From Pseudomonas sp. PICF141 (GTDB taxonomy: Bacteria; Pseudomonadota; Gammaproteobacteria; Pseudomonadales; Pseudomonadaceae): 64,000 bases of DNA. A program made the translations under genes and the position numbers. The DNA lies in contig NZ_MUNM01000067.1 in NCBI RefSeq assembly GCF_002286815.1, forward strand, positions 34,341 through 98,340, read 5' to 3'. Positions 43,162 to 53,827 of the stretch are shown here, piece after piece (within the stretch, counting starts at the first letter, position 1; every line of letters starts with the position of its first letter). The notes under the pieces are model-generated. The model saw only the letters and a list, made by a program, of their open reading frames with translations, searched no databases and had not been told where the DNA came from.

Positions 43162-43494
43162 TTACTCGGCTTTACAACCGCGGCCGATCAAATCATTGGT
43201 GGCGACCCAATACACCAGGCCTTCCTCACCTTTTACGTGAAACGCCAGCATGTCGTTGCTGTACAGAGAACCTTCGGCGCCCGGTTCAAGCTTCAAGCGG
43301 TAGACCTGATCGGCACCGCCCAGACGAACATCGACTTCCTTGCGGTTAATGTCAGTGTAGCGCCAGAGTACTTTGGCCTGACTGTCGCAGGTCCAGGTGT
43401 TCCAGCTTTGCGTGGGCTCGGCAGCGTTGAACAGGTTCAGATTGGCGCAACCTCCCAGCAATGCCAGGGCCGCAGCGGCGATAAAGCGTTTCAT
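43162..43494 (-). CDS. MliC-family lysozyme inhibitor lipoprotein
   Basis: A 110-aa lipoprotein: MKRFIAAAALALLGGCANLN gives a lipobox LGGC. The mature part (WTCDSQAKVLWRYTD, KEVDVRLGGADQVYRLKLEP, SGSRYSN-like GSLYSNDMLAFHVKGEEGLV) matches the MliC/PliC fold that blocks C-type lysozyme, and two cysteines (TCDS, GRGCKAE) could pair. It would protect peptidoglycan from the periplasmic or outer-membrane face. It lies between fba and pgk in the same direction. Confidence 0.87.
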   Translation of the reverse strand: MKRFIAAAALALLGGCANLNLFNAAEPTQSWNTWTCDSQAKVLWRYTDINRKEVDVRLGGADQVYRLKLEPGAEGSLYSNDMLAFHVKGEEGLVYWVATNDLIGRGCKAE

Positions 43495-43550
43495 CCATGT
43501 TCCTCGACTGACGGCACACGCCGCCAGCCTTGAATAAAGAGTCAGACCCC

Positions 43551-43772
43551 TCAAGGGCAACCATGTTCCTTGGCCGGGACCTGTGTCTCGTATTTGTCCA
43601 GGCCATCGGGCCCGGAACGCTTGTTGATCACCGGGTTGGTTTCCGCTTGCCAGTCGGCCTGGTAGCAGCCTTTTTCCTGTGTTTGCGGCGCGGGCTCCGG
43701 CGTGGCTTTGGGGTTACTCCCGCAAGCCGCCAGCATACCCGCGGCGATCAACAGCATTAAGGACCTGACCAT
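43551..43772 (-). CDS. Small lipoprotein of unknown function
   Basis: A 73-aa protein, MVRSLMLLIAAGMLAACGSN with lipobox LAAC, then a Pro-rich linker (PEPAPQTQEKG) and a short conserved-looking tail (CYQADWQAETNPVINKRSGP). Conserved next to pgk in fluorescent pseudomonads as far as I can recall. Function unknown. AAGGAGTGTTCAC precedes the ATG. Confidence 0.75.
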   Translation of the reverse strand: MVRSLMLLIAAGMLAACGSNPKATPEPAPQTQEKGCYQADWQAETNPVINKRSGPDGLDKYETQVPAKEHGCP

Positions 43773-43806
43773 GTGAACACTCCTTTGCCTGGCCAAATGC
43801 GCGGCC

Positions 43807-44970
43807 TCAGGCCTTGGCCCGGCTTTCCAGGACTTCGACGGCCGGCAACACTTTGCCTTCGACGAATTCGAGAAACGCGCCGCCGCCGGTAGAAATGTAG
43901 GAGATTTGTTCGGCAACGCCATATTTATCGATGGCCGCCAAAGTGTCGCCGCCGCCAGCGATGGAGAACGCCGAGCTTTCGGCGATGGCCTGGGCCAGCA
44001 CTTTGGTGCCGTTACCGAACTGGTCGAATTCGAACACGCCCACCGGGCCGTTCCACAGGATGGTCTTGGACGACTTCAGCAGCTCGGCGAAATTCGCCGC
44101 GGTCTGTGGGCCGATGTCCAGGATCATGTCATCGGCGGCCACGTCAGCGATCAGTTTGACGGTCGCGGTCGCGGTTTCAGCGAATTCCTTGGCAACCACC
44201 ACGTCGACCGGCAGCGGAACGCTGACCTTGGCGGCGATTTCCCGGGCGGTGTCCAACAGGTCCGGCTCGTACAGGGACTTGCCGACCGGATGACCGGCAG
44301 CGGCCAGGAACGTGTTGGCAATGCCACCGCCGACGATCAGTTGATCGCAGATCTGGCTCAGGCTGTTGAGCACGTCGAGTTTGGTCGACACTTTGGAGCC
44401 GGCAACGATAGCGGCCATCGGCTGCGCTGGGGCGCCCAGGGCTTTACCCAGCGCGTCCAGTTCGGCGGCCAGCAGCGGACCAGCGGCGGCGACTTTGGCG
44501 AACTTGGCCACGCCATGGGTCGAACCCTCGGCACGGTGAGCGGTGCCGAAGGCGTCCATCACGAACACGTCACACAGGGCCGCGTATTGCTTGGCCAGTT
44601 CGTCAGCGTTCTTTTTCTCGCCCTTGTTGAAGCGCACGTTTTCGAACAACACGATGTCGCCGGCTTTCACGTCGACGCCGCCCAGGTAATCGGACACCAG
44701 CGGCACTTCGCGGCCCAACGCCTTGCTCAGGTAATCTGCCACCGGCGCAAGGCTGTTCTCGGCCGAGAACTCGCCTTCGGTCGGACGGCCAAGGTGCGAG
44801 CAGACCATCACGGCAGCACCTTTTTCCAAGGCCAGCTTGATGGTCGGCAGCGAAGCCAGGATTCGCGCATCGCTGGTGACAACACCGTCCTTGACTGGGA
44901 CGTTGAGGTCTTCGCGGATCAGTACGCGCTTACCTTGCAGATCGAGGTCGGTCATCTTCAACACGGTCAT
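43807..44970 (-). CDS. pgk: Phosphoglycerate kinase
   Basis: A 387-aa enzyme starting MTVLKMTDLDLQGKRVLIRE. PGK blocks visible: RVLIREDLNVPVKDGVV, VMVCSHLGRPTEGEF, VVLENVRFNKGEKK-like IVLFENVRFNKGEKKN, AIVAGSKVSTKLDVL, and the C-terminal nucleotide loop GPVGVFEFDQFGNGT with STGGGAFLEFVEGK. It interconverts 1,3-bisphosphoglycerate and 3-phosphoglycerate. The start is chosen over an upstream ATG because AGGAAA precedes it and the fold begins here. Located 25 bases after epd in the tkt-epd-pgk-fba order. Confidence 0.97.
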   Translation of the reverse strand: MTVLKMTDLDLQGKRVLIREDLNVPVKDGVVTSDARILASLPTIKLALEKGAAVMVCSHLGRPTEGEFSAENSLAPVADYLSKALGREVPLVSDYLGGVDVKAGDIVLFENVRFNKGEKKNADELAKQYAALCDVFVMDAFGTAHRAEGSTHGVAKFAKVAAAGPLLAAELDALGKALGAPAQPMAAIVAGSKVSTKLDVLNSLSQICDQLIVGGGIANTFLAAAGHPVGKSLYEPDLLDTAREIAAKVSVPLPVDVVVAKEFAETATATVKLIADVAADDMILDIGPQTAANFAELLKSSKTILWNGPVGVFEFDQFGNGTKVLAQAIAESSAFSIAGGGDTLAAIDKYGVAEQISYISTGGGAFLEFVEGKVLPAVEVLESRAKA

Positions 44971-44995
44971 GGGTCGCATTTCCTGGATAGCTGTT

Positions 44996-46057
44996 TTAGA
45001 GAGCAGTTTTTGATTGTGGTGCAGCTGTTTGCAAATAGTGTTCTGCAACGTCCAGCATTCGATTGGCAAAACCCCATTCGTTGTCGAACCAGGCCAGGAT
45101 GTTCACCAGCCGTGGGCCGGAAACGCGGGTCTGACTGGCATCGACAATGGCCGAATGTGGGTCATGATTGAAATCACAACTGGCGTGAGGCAACTCGGTG
45201 TAGGCCAATAAGCCCTTGAGCGGGCCATGGGTGGCGGCCTCACGCAGAATCCGGTTGACCTCGGTGGCGTCGGTATCGCTTACGGTCTGCATCGTAATGT
45301 CGAGGCAGGACACGTTAACCGTCGGCACCCGCACAGCTTTGGCCTGAATTCGTCCGGCAAGTTCCGGCAGCAGGCGTTCAATGCCTCGCGCCAGACCAGT
45401 GGACACCGGAATCACCGACTGGAACGCCGAACGTGTACGGCGCAGGTCTTCGTGGTGATAAGCGTCGATCACTGGCTGATCGTTCATCGCCGAGTGGATG
45501 GTGGTGATCGACACGTATTCCAGACCAATCGCCTGGTCCAGCAAGCGCAATAAAGGCACGCCGCAATTGGTGGTGCAGGAGGCGTTGGACACCAGCAGTT
45601 CGTCGCCGGTCAGGCAATCCTGGTTCACGCCATAGACGATGGTGGCGTCGACATCTGCCTCGCTGGCCATCGGTTGTGAGAACAGCACCCGCGGCGCACC
45701 GGCGTCGAGGAACCGCTGGCCATCGGCACGCGTGTGATAGGCGCCGGAGCATTCCAGCACCAGATCGACGCCCAGTGACGCCCAATCGATGCCTTCGGGG
45801 GTGGCACTGCGCAGGACCTTCACGCAGTCGCCTTTAATATGCAGACAATCGCCCTCGACCCTTACCTCACCGGGAAACCGCCCGTGTGTGGAGTCAAAGC
45901 GTGTCAGGTATTCAATGCTGGCCATGTCGGCCAGATCATTGATCGCGACAATTTCAAACCCTGCCGCCGAGCCTCGCTCAAACAACGCACGCAAGACGCA
46001 ACGACCAATCCGGCCGTAGCCGTTGAGTGCAACTTTGTAAGGACGCGGTTGAGGCAT
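44996..46057 (-). CDS. epd: D-erythrose-4-phosphate dehydrogenase (GapB/Epd)
   Basis: A 353-aa GAPDH-family enzyme. NAD fold VALNGYGRIGRCVLRALFER; active site SNASCTTNC (Cys161); HSAMNDQPVIDAYH, typical of Epd rather than GapA; C-terminal WFDNEWGFANRMLD. It oxidises erythrose-4-phosphate to 4-phosphoerythronate for pyridoxal phosphate synthesis, linking to transketolase upstream. GAPDH activity is possible but Epd is favoured by the operon and the DQPV motif. Confidence 0.93.
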   Translation of the reverse strand: MPQPRPYKVALNGYGRIGRCVLRALFERGSAAGFEIVAINDLADMASIEYLTRFDSTHGRFPGEVRVEGDCLHIKGDCVKVLRSATPEGIDWASLGVDLVLECSGAYHTRADGQRFLDAGAPRVLFSQPMASEADVDATIVYGVNQDCLTGDELLVSNASCTTNCGVPLLRLLDQAIGLEYVSITTIHSAMNDQPVIDAYHHEDLRRTRSAFQSVIPVSTGLARGIERLLPELAGRIQAKAVRVPTVNVSCLDITMQTVSDTDATEVNRILREAATHGPLKGLLAYTELPHASCDFNHDPHSAIVDASQTRVSGPRLVNILAWFDNEWGFANRMLDVAEHYLQTAAPQSKTAL

Positions 46058-46112
46058 GGGGTTCTCGATTACCGTGGTGAATCCGTCAGTGTTGCGTTGA
46101 ATGTTCTATTGC

Positions 46113-46178
46113 CATCGCGGGCAAGCCCGCTCCCACATGGACGGTGTAAATCCCTGTGGGAGCGGGCTTGCCCGCGAT
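46113..46178. repeat. REP doublet, class A
   Basis: CATCGCGGGCAAGCCCGCTC and TGTGGGAGCGGGCTTGCCCG inverted about a short spacer, between tkt and epd. Confidence 0.82.
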
Positions 46179-46209
46179 AGCGTCAGAACAGGCAATACAT
46201 CACCTGGAC

Positions 46210-48207
<1,998 letters not shown>

Positions 48208-48277
48208 CGCTGTTCTCCTGCGGATATTGAGTTAATAAAACGAAACGGAAAAAAGGCGAGCATTTTCCCTCACCGAC

Positions 48278-48319
48278 CGCCTTCGGGGCAATGACAGATA
48301 GTCATCCGAAGGCGTTTTT
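48278..48319. promoter_or_regulatory. Extended hairpin in the tkt leader
   Basis: CGCCTTCGG (48278-48286) pairs with CCGAAGGCG (48306-48314), and the loop contains a second stem ATGAC / GTCAT. Five T follow on the plus strand. With no plus-strand gene upstream, it is more likely a structured part of the tkt 5' leader (minus strand), about 70 nt before the ATG. Confidence 0.45.
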
Positions 48320-48408
48320 CCAATGGATAACAGCGTATTCGACTGGTGAAACCTTTCCGCTGTTCGTTTGCTGACTGAACCTAACGCGGAAAAGCGCCAT
48401 CTATCGAG

Positions 48409-48432
48409 CAATATCAAAACTTTTTGATATTG
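48409..48432. promoter_or_regulatory. 24-bp palindrome between tkt and the ArsR-type gene (candidate SahR operator)
   Basis: CAATATCAAAA (48409-48419), CT, TTTTGATATTG (48422-48432): perfect 11-bp arms. The ATATCAA-TTGATAT form suits an ArsR-family dimer. It lies 41 bases before the regulator ATG. A possible promoter TTGCGA (48436-48441), 17 bp, TAGACT (48459-48464) follows it. Confidence 0.65.
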
Positions 48433-48473
48433 CCCTTGCGATGATTTCTGACCCTCACTAGACTGCTGGCCTT

Positions 48474-49469
48474 ATGAATTTACGCGTGCCTTCCATTCAA
48501 CATGACGATTGCGATGAACTGGCGGCCCTGTGCAAGGCCGGTGGCGATCCTCTGCGACTGAATGTATTGCGCGCGCTGGCCAACGATTCGTTTGGCGTAC
48601 TGGAACTGGCGCAGATCTTCGGCATCGGTCAGTCCGGCATGAGTCATCACCTCAAAGTGTTGGCCCAGGCCGACCTGGTGGCGACCCGCCGTGAAGGCAA
48701 TGCGATTTTTTATCGTCGTGCGCTGCCCCACACCGACCTGCTGGGCGGCAAGCTGCATGCCGCGTTGCTGGAAGAAGTGGACAACCTGACCCTGCCTGCC
48801 GATGTGCAGGCGCGGATCGGTCAGGTCCATGGGCAACGAGCAGCGGCCAGCCAGGATTTTTTCTCACGGGTCGCAGAGAAGTTTCGTGCCCAGCAAGACT
48901 TGATCGCCGGCCTGGCGCAATACCGCGAAAGCGTGGTGACACTGCTCGACAAGCTGAGTTTCGGCCCGGGCGCCACAGCCATCGAAGTGGGCCCCGGCGA
49001 TGGCGGTTTTCTGCCGGAGCTGGCGCATCGTTTCGTTCAAGTCACAGCGCTGGACAACAGCCCGGCGATGCTCGATCTGGCTCGCCAGGTCTGCGAACGT
49101 GAAATGCTGGCTAACGTCAGCCTGCAACTGGCCGATGCATTGAACGGTGTAAGCCTCAAGGCAGATTGCGTTGTACTGAACATGGTGCTGCACCATTTTG
49201 CCGCGCCGGCCGAAGCCCTCAAGCGCATGGCCGACTTGCTGCAACCGGGCGGAAGCCTGCTCGTGACAGAGTTATGTAGCCACAACCAGAGTTGGGCCAG
49301 GGAGGCCTGCGGTGATCTGTGGTTGGGGTTTGAACAGGACGATCTGGCCCGTTGGGCCACCGCTGCGGGACTCGTTCCCGGGGAAAGCCTCTATGTAGGC
49401 TTACGTAATGGTTTCCAGATTCAGGTCCGCCATTTTCAGCGACCGACTGGCGACACTCACCATCGGTAA
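48474..49469 (+). CDS. sahR: ArsR-family regulator fused to a SAM-dependent methyltransferase (probable SahR)
   Basis: A 331-aa protein. Residues ~10-100 are an ArsR winged helix (LRLNVLRALANDSFGVLELAQIFGIGQSGMSHHLKVLAQADLVA). Residues ~150-320 are a Rossmann methyltransferase with motif I AIEVGPGDGGFLPELAHR (169-186), VTALDNSPAMLDLAR, and VVLNMVLHHFAAPAEALKRM. It is 18 bases ahead of metK on the same strand. ArsR-type SahR proteins sense S-adenosylhomocysteine and control methionine-cycle genes; the fused domain would bind SAM/SAH. No Shine-Dalgarno is seen and a -10 box lies only ~10 bases from the ATG, hinting at a leaderless message. The SahR name is an inference from context. Confidence 0.8.
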   Translation: MNLRVPSIQHDDCDELAALCKAGGDPLRLNVLRALANDSFGVLELAQIFGIGQSGMSHHLKVLAQADLVATRREGNAIFYRRALPHTDLLGGKLHAALLEEVDNLTLPADVQARIGQVHGQRAAASQDFFSRVAEKFRAQQDLIAGLAQYRESVVTLLDKLSFGPGATAIEVGPGDGGFLPELAHRFVQVTALDNSPAMLDLARQVCEREMLANVSLQLADALNGVSLKADCVVLNMVLHHFAAPAEALKRMADLLQPGGSLLVTELCSHNQSWAREACGDLWLGFEQDDLARWATAAGLVPGESLYVGLRNGFQIQVRHFQRPTGDTHHR

Positions 49470-49487
49470 ATTCAGGAAAAAATCGAG

Positions 49488-50678
49488 ATGAGCGAATACT
49501 CCCTCTTCACCTCCGAGTCCGTGTCTGAAGGGCATCCGGATAAAATCGCCGACCAGATTTCCGATGCGGTGCTGGACGCCATCATTGCTGAAGACAAATT
49601 CGCCCGTGTAGCGTGCGAGACCCTGGTCAAAACCGGCGTGGCAATCATCGCAGGTGAAGTCACCACGTCGGCCTGGGTCGATCTGGAAGACATCGTCCGT
49701 AAGGTGATTCTCGACATCGGCTACAACAGCTCCAATGTCGGCTTCGACGGTGCCACTTGCGGCGTGATGAACATCATCGGCAAGCAGTCCCCCGACATCA
49801 ACCAGGGCGTTGACCGTGCCAAGCCTGAAGATCAGGGCGCCGGCGACCAGGGCCTGATGTTCGGTTACGCCAGCAACGAAACCGACGTGCTGATGCCAGC
49901 ACCAATCACCTTCTCGCACCAATTGGTTCAACGTCAGGCCGAAGCCCGTAAATCCGGCCTGCTGCCTTGGCTGCGCCCGGATGCCAAGTCGCAAGTGACT
50001 TGCCGTTACGAAGGCGGCAAGGTTGTCGGTATCGACGCAGTTGTACTGTCGACCCAGCACAACCCTGACGTGTCCTACAAAGACCTGCGCGAAGGCGTGA
50101 TGGAGCTGATCGTCAAGCACGTACTGCCTGCCGAGCTGCTGTCCAAGGACACCCAGTTCCACATCAACCCGACCGGCCAATTCATCATCGGTGGCCCGGT
50201 GGGCGACTGCGGCCTGACCGGCCGCAAGATCATCGTCGACAGCTATGGCGGCATGGCCCGTCACGGCGGCGGCGCGTTCTCCGGCAAGGATCCATCGAAA
50301 GTTGACCGTTCGGCGGCCTACGCCGGTCGTTACGTGGCCAAGAACATCGTGGCTGCCGGCCTGGCCGAGCGTTGCGAGATTCAGGTTTCCTACGCGATCG
50401 GCGTTGCACAACCTACGTCGATTTCGTTGAACACCTTCGGCACCGGCAAAATCAGTGACGACAAGATCGTCAAACTGGTTCGCGAAGTGTTCGACCTGCG
50501 TCCATACGCAATCACCACCATGCTCGACCTGCTGCACCCGATGTACCAGGAAACCGCTGCGTACGGCCACTTCGGTCGCACCCCGGGCACCAAGACTGTG
50601 GGCGACGATACGTTCACCACTTTCACCTGGGAAAAAACCGATCGCGCCGACGACCTGCGTGTCGCTGCGGGCCTGTAA
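49488..50678 (+). CDS. metK: S-adenosylmethionine synthetase
   Basis: A 396-aa enzyme (MSEYSLFTSESVSEGHPDKI...). Signatures: SESVSEGHPDKIADQISDAV, GAGDQGLMFGYA (ATP site), and GGGAFSGKDPSKVDRSAAY-type P-loop. It makes SAM from methionine and ATP. Directly downstream of the SahR-type regulator, with AGGA before the ATG, and followed by a strong UUCG terminator. AhcY and MetF encoded 8-10 kb away complete most of the cycle. Confidence 0.98.
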   Translation: MSEYSLFTSESVSEGHPDKIADQISDAVLDAIIAEDKFARVACETLVKTGVAIIAGEVTTSAWVDLEDIVRKVILDIGYNSSNVGFDGATCGVMNIIGKQSPDINQGVDRAKPEDQGAGDQGLMFGYASNETDVLMPAPITFSHQLVQRQAEARKSGLLPWLRPDAKSQVTCRYEGGKVVGIDAVVLSTQHNPDVSYKDLREGVMELIVKHVLPAELLSKDTQFHINPTGQFIIGGPVGDCGLTGRKIIVDSYGGMARHGGGAFSGKDPSKVDRSAAYAGRYVAKNIVAAGLAERCEIQVSYAIGVAQPTSISLNTFGTGKISDDKIVKLVREVFDLRPYAITTMLDLLHPMYQETAAYGHFGRTPGTKTVGDDTFTTFTWEKTDRADDLRVAAGL

Positions 50679-50697
50679 GACTTTTCCTGCGGTACCC

Positions 50698-50731
50698 AAA
50701 GCCCCGCACGGTTCGCCGTGCGGGGCTTTTT
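50698..50731 (+). terminator. Terminator of the sahR-metK operon
   Basis: AAAGCCCCGCACGG, loop TTCG, CCGTGCGGGGCTTT plus T-tract: a 14-bp stem 19 bases after the metK stop. Confidence 0.93.
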
Positions 50732-50744
50732 CATGAGTGAGCTC

Positions 50745-50821
50745 AAAAGATCGCAGCCTTCGGCAGCTCCTACAGGTGTACGCCATTCCCTTGTAGGAGC
50801 TGCCGAAGGCTGCGATCTTTT
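50745..50821. repeat. Class C inverted repeat (GATCGCAGCCTTCGGCAGCT)
   Basis: AAAAGATCGCAGCCTTCGGC and its complement face each other around a 25-base centre, between metK and ligB. Other copies at 55005, 60760 and 63905. Confidence 0.85.
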
Positions 50822-50919
50822 GATCTTCGCACTTCGAAACACGCAGAATCACACCCTTGCAACCCACACCCGAAAACTGACTAGCCTTGAAAGCATCCCA
50901 CTGAGCAAGGACGCTCTCG

Positions 50920-52599
50920 ATGCTGCCCAACCTGCGCCTGTTTTTCGCTTTCCTGCTGACCCTCGCCAGCCAGACCGCCACTTCCACCGAATGCCCCGAT
51001 TGGCCGCCCACCCGCGCACAGGACGAAATCACCACCCTGCAACTGCAAATCGATCGCTGGGACGACAGCTACCACCGTGAAGGCCAATCGCTGATCGCCG
51101 ATGAGCTCTATGACCAGTCCCGGACGCGACTGACCGAATGGCGTGAGTGTTTTGATTCAGGCCCCTCCCCAGAACCATTGCGTACCGCCGGCGGCACAAT
51201 TGCTCACCCCGTCGCCCATACCGGCCTGGAAAAACTGCGCGATGGGCGCGCCGTCGAAGCCTGGCTGAAAGATCGGGGCGAGGTGTGGATTCAGCCCAAG
51301 GTTGACGGCGTGGCGGTGACGCTGATTTACCGCAACGGCTGGCTGCACCGGGCGATCAGTCGTGGGGACGGGGTAAAAGGCCAGGACTGGACAGCCGCGG
51401 CACGCCAGATCGCCGTCATCCCTGAAAAACTTACGCAGTCGCTGGACTTGCTGGTGCAAGGCGAACTCTATTGGCGCCTGACCGAACACGTACAAGCCGA
51501 GGCCGGCAGCCTCAATGCCCGCGCCACGGTGGCCGGGTTGATGGCACGCAAGGCGCTGAGCACCGAGCAGGCCGCCGGAATTGGGTTGTTTGTCTGGGAC
51601 TGGCCGCAGGGCCCGAAAAGCCTGCCCGACCGGGCGGCAGCTCTGGACAAGTTGGGGTTCCCGAGTACCGCTCCCTACAGTCAGCCGATCAAGGCCTTCG
51701 CCGATGCCGAACGCTGGCGCGAGCACTGGTATCGCTCGCCGCTGCCCTTTGCTAGCGATGGAGTCGTGCTGCGCCAGGACCAGCGCCCACCGGCCGAGCG
51801 CTGGCAGGCGAAAACGCCTTACTGGAGCGTCGCCTGGAAATACCCTTTTGCCCAGGCGCTGGCCGAGGTACGTAAAGTCCACTTCAAAATCGGACGAACC
51901 GGCCGCATCACACCGGTGCTGGAACTGGTACCGGTAATGCTCGATGACCGGCAGATCAGGCGCGTCAGTGTCAGCTCCCTGCAACGCTGGGAAGCGCTGG
52001 ATATTCGCCCGGGCGATCAGGTTGCCATCAGTCTGGCGGGGCTGACCATTCCCAGGCTCGATGGGGTCGTATTGCGCAGCACCGAACGCCCGGAACTGAA
52101 CATACCGCTGGCGGCCGACTTTCATTCTTTAAGCTGCTGGCAGCCCACACCCGGATGCGAAAGCCAATTCCTCGCACGCCTGAGCTGGCTCAGTGGCAAA
52201 CAGGGGCTGGCCTTGCCTCATGTCGGGCCGGGTACCTGGGAGAAACTGCTCAAGGCCGAACGCCTCGACAGCCTGGTCGATTGGTTGACCCTTGATGAGC
52301 AAGAGCTTGCTAAGATTGACGGCTTCGGCGAGCGCAGCAGTACTCGTCTTTGGAATAGTTTTAACAGTGCCCGGCAACGTCCTTTCGCTCGCTGGCTCAA
52401 AGCCTTGGGTTTGCCGCCCACCGGTCAGGCGCGCCTCGCTGGCTCCTGGCAGGCACTGGCGCAACGGAACACCGAACAATGGCAGGCCGAAGACGGCATC
52501 GGCCCGGGGCGCGCAGCACAATTGAGCGCATTTTTCCGCGATCCGCAGGTCCTGGCCTTGAGTGAAGCTTTACGTACTGCCGGGATTGACGGTTTCTAG
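50920..52599 (+). CDS. ligB: NAD-dependent DNA ligase LigB
   Basis: A 559-aa protein. The N-terminus (MLPNLRLFFAFLLTLASQTA...) looks like a signal peptide, as in E. coli LigB. The adenylation motif KVDG has the nucleophile Lys127 (WIQPKVDGVAVTLIYR), then SRGDGVKGQDWT, DGVVLRQD and W-K-Y-P (VAWKYPF). An OB-like domain and a C-terminal HhH region follow (LAKIDGFGERSST, EDGIGPGRAAQL). The zinc finger and BRCT of LigA are absent, as expected for LigB. The physiological role of LigB is unclear. Confidence 0.93.
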   Translation: MLPNLRLFFAFLLTLASQTATSTECPDWPPTRAQDEITTLQLQIDRWDDSYHREGQSLIADELYDQSRTRLTEWRECFDSGPSPEPLRTAGGTIAHPVAHTGLEKLRDGRAVEAWLKDRGEVWIQPKVDGVAVTLIYRNGWLHRAISRGDGVKGQDWTAAARQIAVIPEKLTQSLDLLVQGELYWRLTEHVQAEAGSLNARATVAGLMARKALSTEQAAGIGLFVWDWPQGPKSLPDRAAALDKLGFPSTAPYSQPIKAFADAERWREHWYRSPLPFASDGVVLRQDQRPPAERWQAKTPYWSVAWKYPFAQALAEVRKVHFKIGRTGRITPVLELVPVMLDDRQIRRVSVSSLQRWEALDIRPGDQVAISLAGLTIPRLDGVVLRSTERPELNIPLAADFHSLSCWQPTPGCESQFLARLSWLSGKQGLALPHVGPGTWEKLLKAERLDSLVDWLTLDEQELAKIDGFGERSSTRLWNSFNSARQRPFARWLKALGLPPTGQARLAGSWQALAQRNTEQWQAEDGIGPGRAAQLSAFFRDPQVLALSEALRTAGIDGF

Positions 52600-52689
52600 A
52601 CGTCAGCCCTGCCTGAGAACCGGGAACCCCACAGGACCGATGCGCTCAAACAGCCCATTGCCATATCGAATTTTTCACCTGGAGCTTTT

Positions 52690-53085
52690 ATGAAACTTCT
52701 TTCACCGCTTGCCTTGTTGACCCTGTGCAGCGTGATGGCCGCTCCATTGATGGCCGCCGAAGACGCCCCCGGCCTGACCGGTTGCGCCGCCAAAAAACAA
52801 GGCATCATTAACCAGATCGAACTGGCCAAGTCCCGCGGCAACGCCGATCAACAGGCTGGCCTGGAAACTGCCCTGAGCGAAGTCACTGCCCATTGCACCG
52901 ACGCTTCCTTGAAGAAGGAACGGGAAAACAGGGTGCTCGACGCCAAACACGAAGTCAGCACGCGTCAGGCCGACCTCGAGAAGGCGATGAAAAAAGGCGA
53001 TGCCGAGAGAATCAACAAGCGCAAAGAGAAACTGGCTCAATCGCGCAAGGAGTTGCAGGAAGCACTGGATGAACTGGATAAATAG
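52690..53085 (+). CDS. DUF1090 family periplasmic protein
   Basis: A 131-aa protein with a signal peptide (MKLLSPLALLTLCSVMAAPL...MA|AED) and the DUF1090 pattern: GLTGCAAKKQGIINQIELAK near the N-terminus and a long charged coiled coil (KKERENRVLDAKHEVSTRQADL... LAQSRKELQEALDELDK). GGAGCTTTT precedes the ATG. Members are small periplasmic helical proteins of unknown function (E. coli YqjC-like). Single gene followed by a REPIN. Confidence 0.9.
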   Translation: MKLLSPLALLTLCSVMAAPLMAAEDAPGLTGCAAKKQGIINQIELAKSRGNADQQAGLETALSEVTAHCTDASLKKERENRVLDAKHEVSTRQADLEKAMKKGDAERINKRKEKLAQSRKELQEALDELDK

Positions 53086-53107
53086 TCTGGCTTGAACAAG
53101 GCACTTT

Positions 53108-53234
53108 TGTGGCGAGGGGGCTTGCCCCCGTTGGGTTGCGAAGCAGCCCCAAAATTGCAACCGCAATCATTCTGTCGATTGCGCTGGATTGCGACTGCTA
53201 CGCACTCGAACGGGGACAAGCCCCCCTCGCCACA
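53108..53234. repeat. REPIN, class B
   Basis: TGTGGCGAGGGGGCTTGCCC and inverted partner with GCGAAGCAGCC / GCTACGCACTC shoulders between convergent genes. Confidence 0.83.
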
Positions 53235-53249
53235 GGAGAGCGCCGCCAA

Positions 53250-53699
53250 TCAATGATCCCGAAACTCTTTATGGCATGCACTGCAGGCATCTTCGACTTT
53301 CTGTACCGCCGGCCCCAGATTGCTGATTTTGTAGGGCTGAACCTTGCTGGCAATCACCAGTTCACCGGTGGCGCCTTCAAGGGTGCGGGCCATTTCCTGG
53401 AAGCGTGCCTGCTTCTGCCAGACATCGTCCTTGGCGCTGGTGTGATCCTCTTCGCGCACCTGCGGGAAATGTTTCCACGGCTCACGGGACAACGCGTCGA
53501 GCCTCACCGCGCCATCGACGAATTTCGGGCCATCGAACGGAATACGTCCGCGCAACATGCCGCCCAGGTCTTCGCCAATCTTGAGCATTTGCTTGAAGAT
53601 CGCCTTGCGCTGACCCAGGGGCGAGTTCGGATCGACACCACCGCAGGCAGATAAGCTCAGGCAGGCCAGCAATACAACGGAAAGTCTTTTAAGCATCAT
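53250..53699 (-). CDS. Cytochrome c (c'/c556-type) lipoprotein
   Basis: A 149-aa protein with an N-terminal lipobox (MMLKRLSVVLLACLSLSACG; LSAC) and one C-terminal haem motif CSACH. The four-helix content and the CxxCH placed near the C-terminus (VEDACSACHKEFRDH) fit the cytochrome c'/c556 family. It is probably anchored in the periplasm and involved in electron transfer or gas binding. The second ATG at 53696 is an alternative start. Divergent from mltA. Confidence 0.87.
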   Translation of the reverse strand: MMLKRLSVVLLACLSLSACGGVDPNSPLGQRKAIFKQMLKIGEDLGGMLRGRIPFDGPKFVDGAVRLDALSREPWKHFPQVREEDHTSAKDDVWQKQARFQEMARTLEGATGELVIASKVQPYKISNLGPAVQKVEDACSACHKEFRDH

Positions 53700-53827
53700 G
53701 GTGGCTTCAGGTCACTGGAAACGGCAGCCAGTATCCTCGCGTCACCGGCAAAGACCAATAGCCCTATTATCAATACGGGTTGTTTGAGCGCATGGAGCAC
53801 TCAGGCAACCGGCAAAGGAATTACTCC

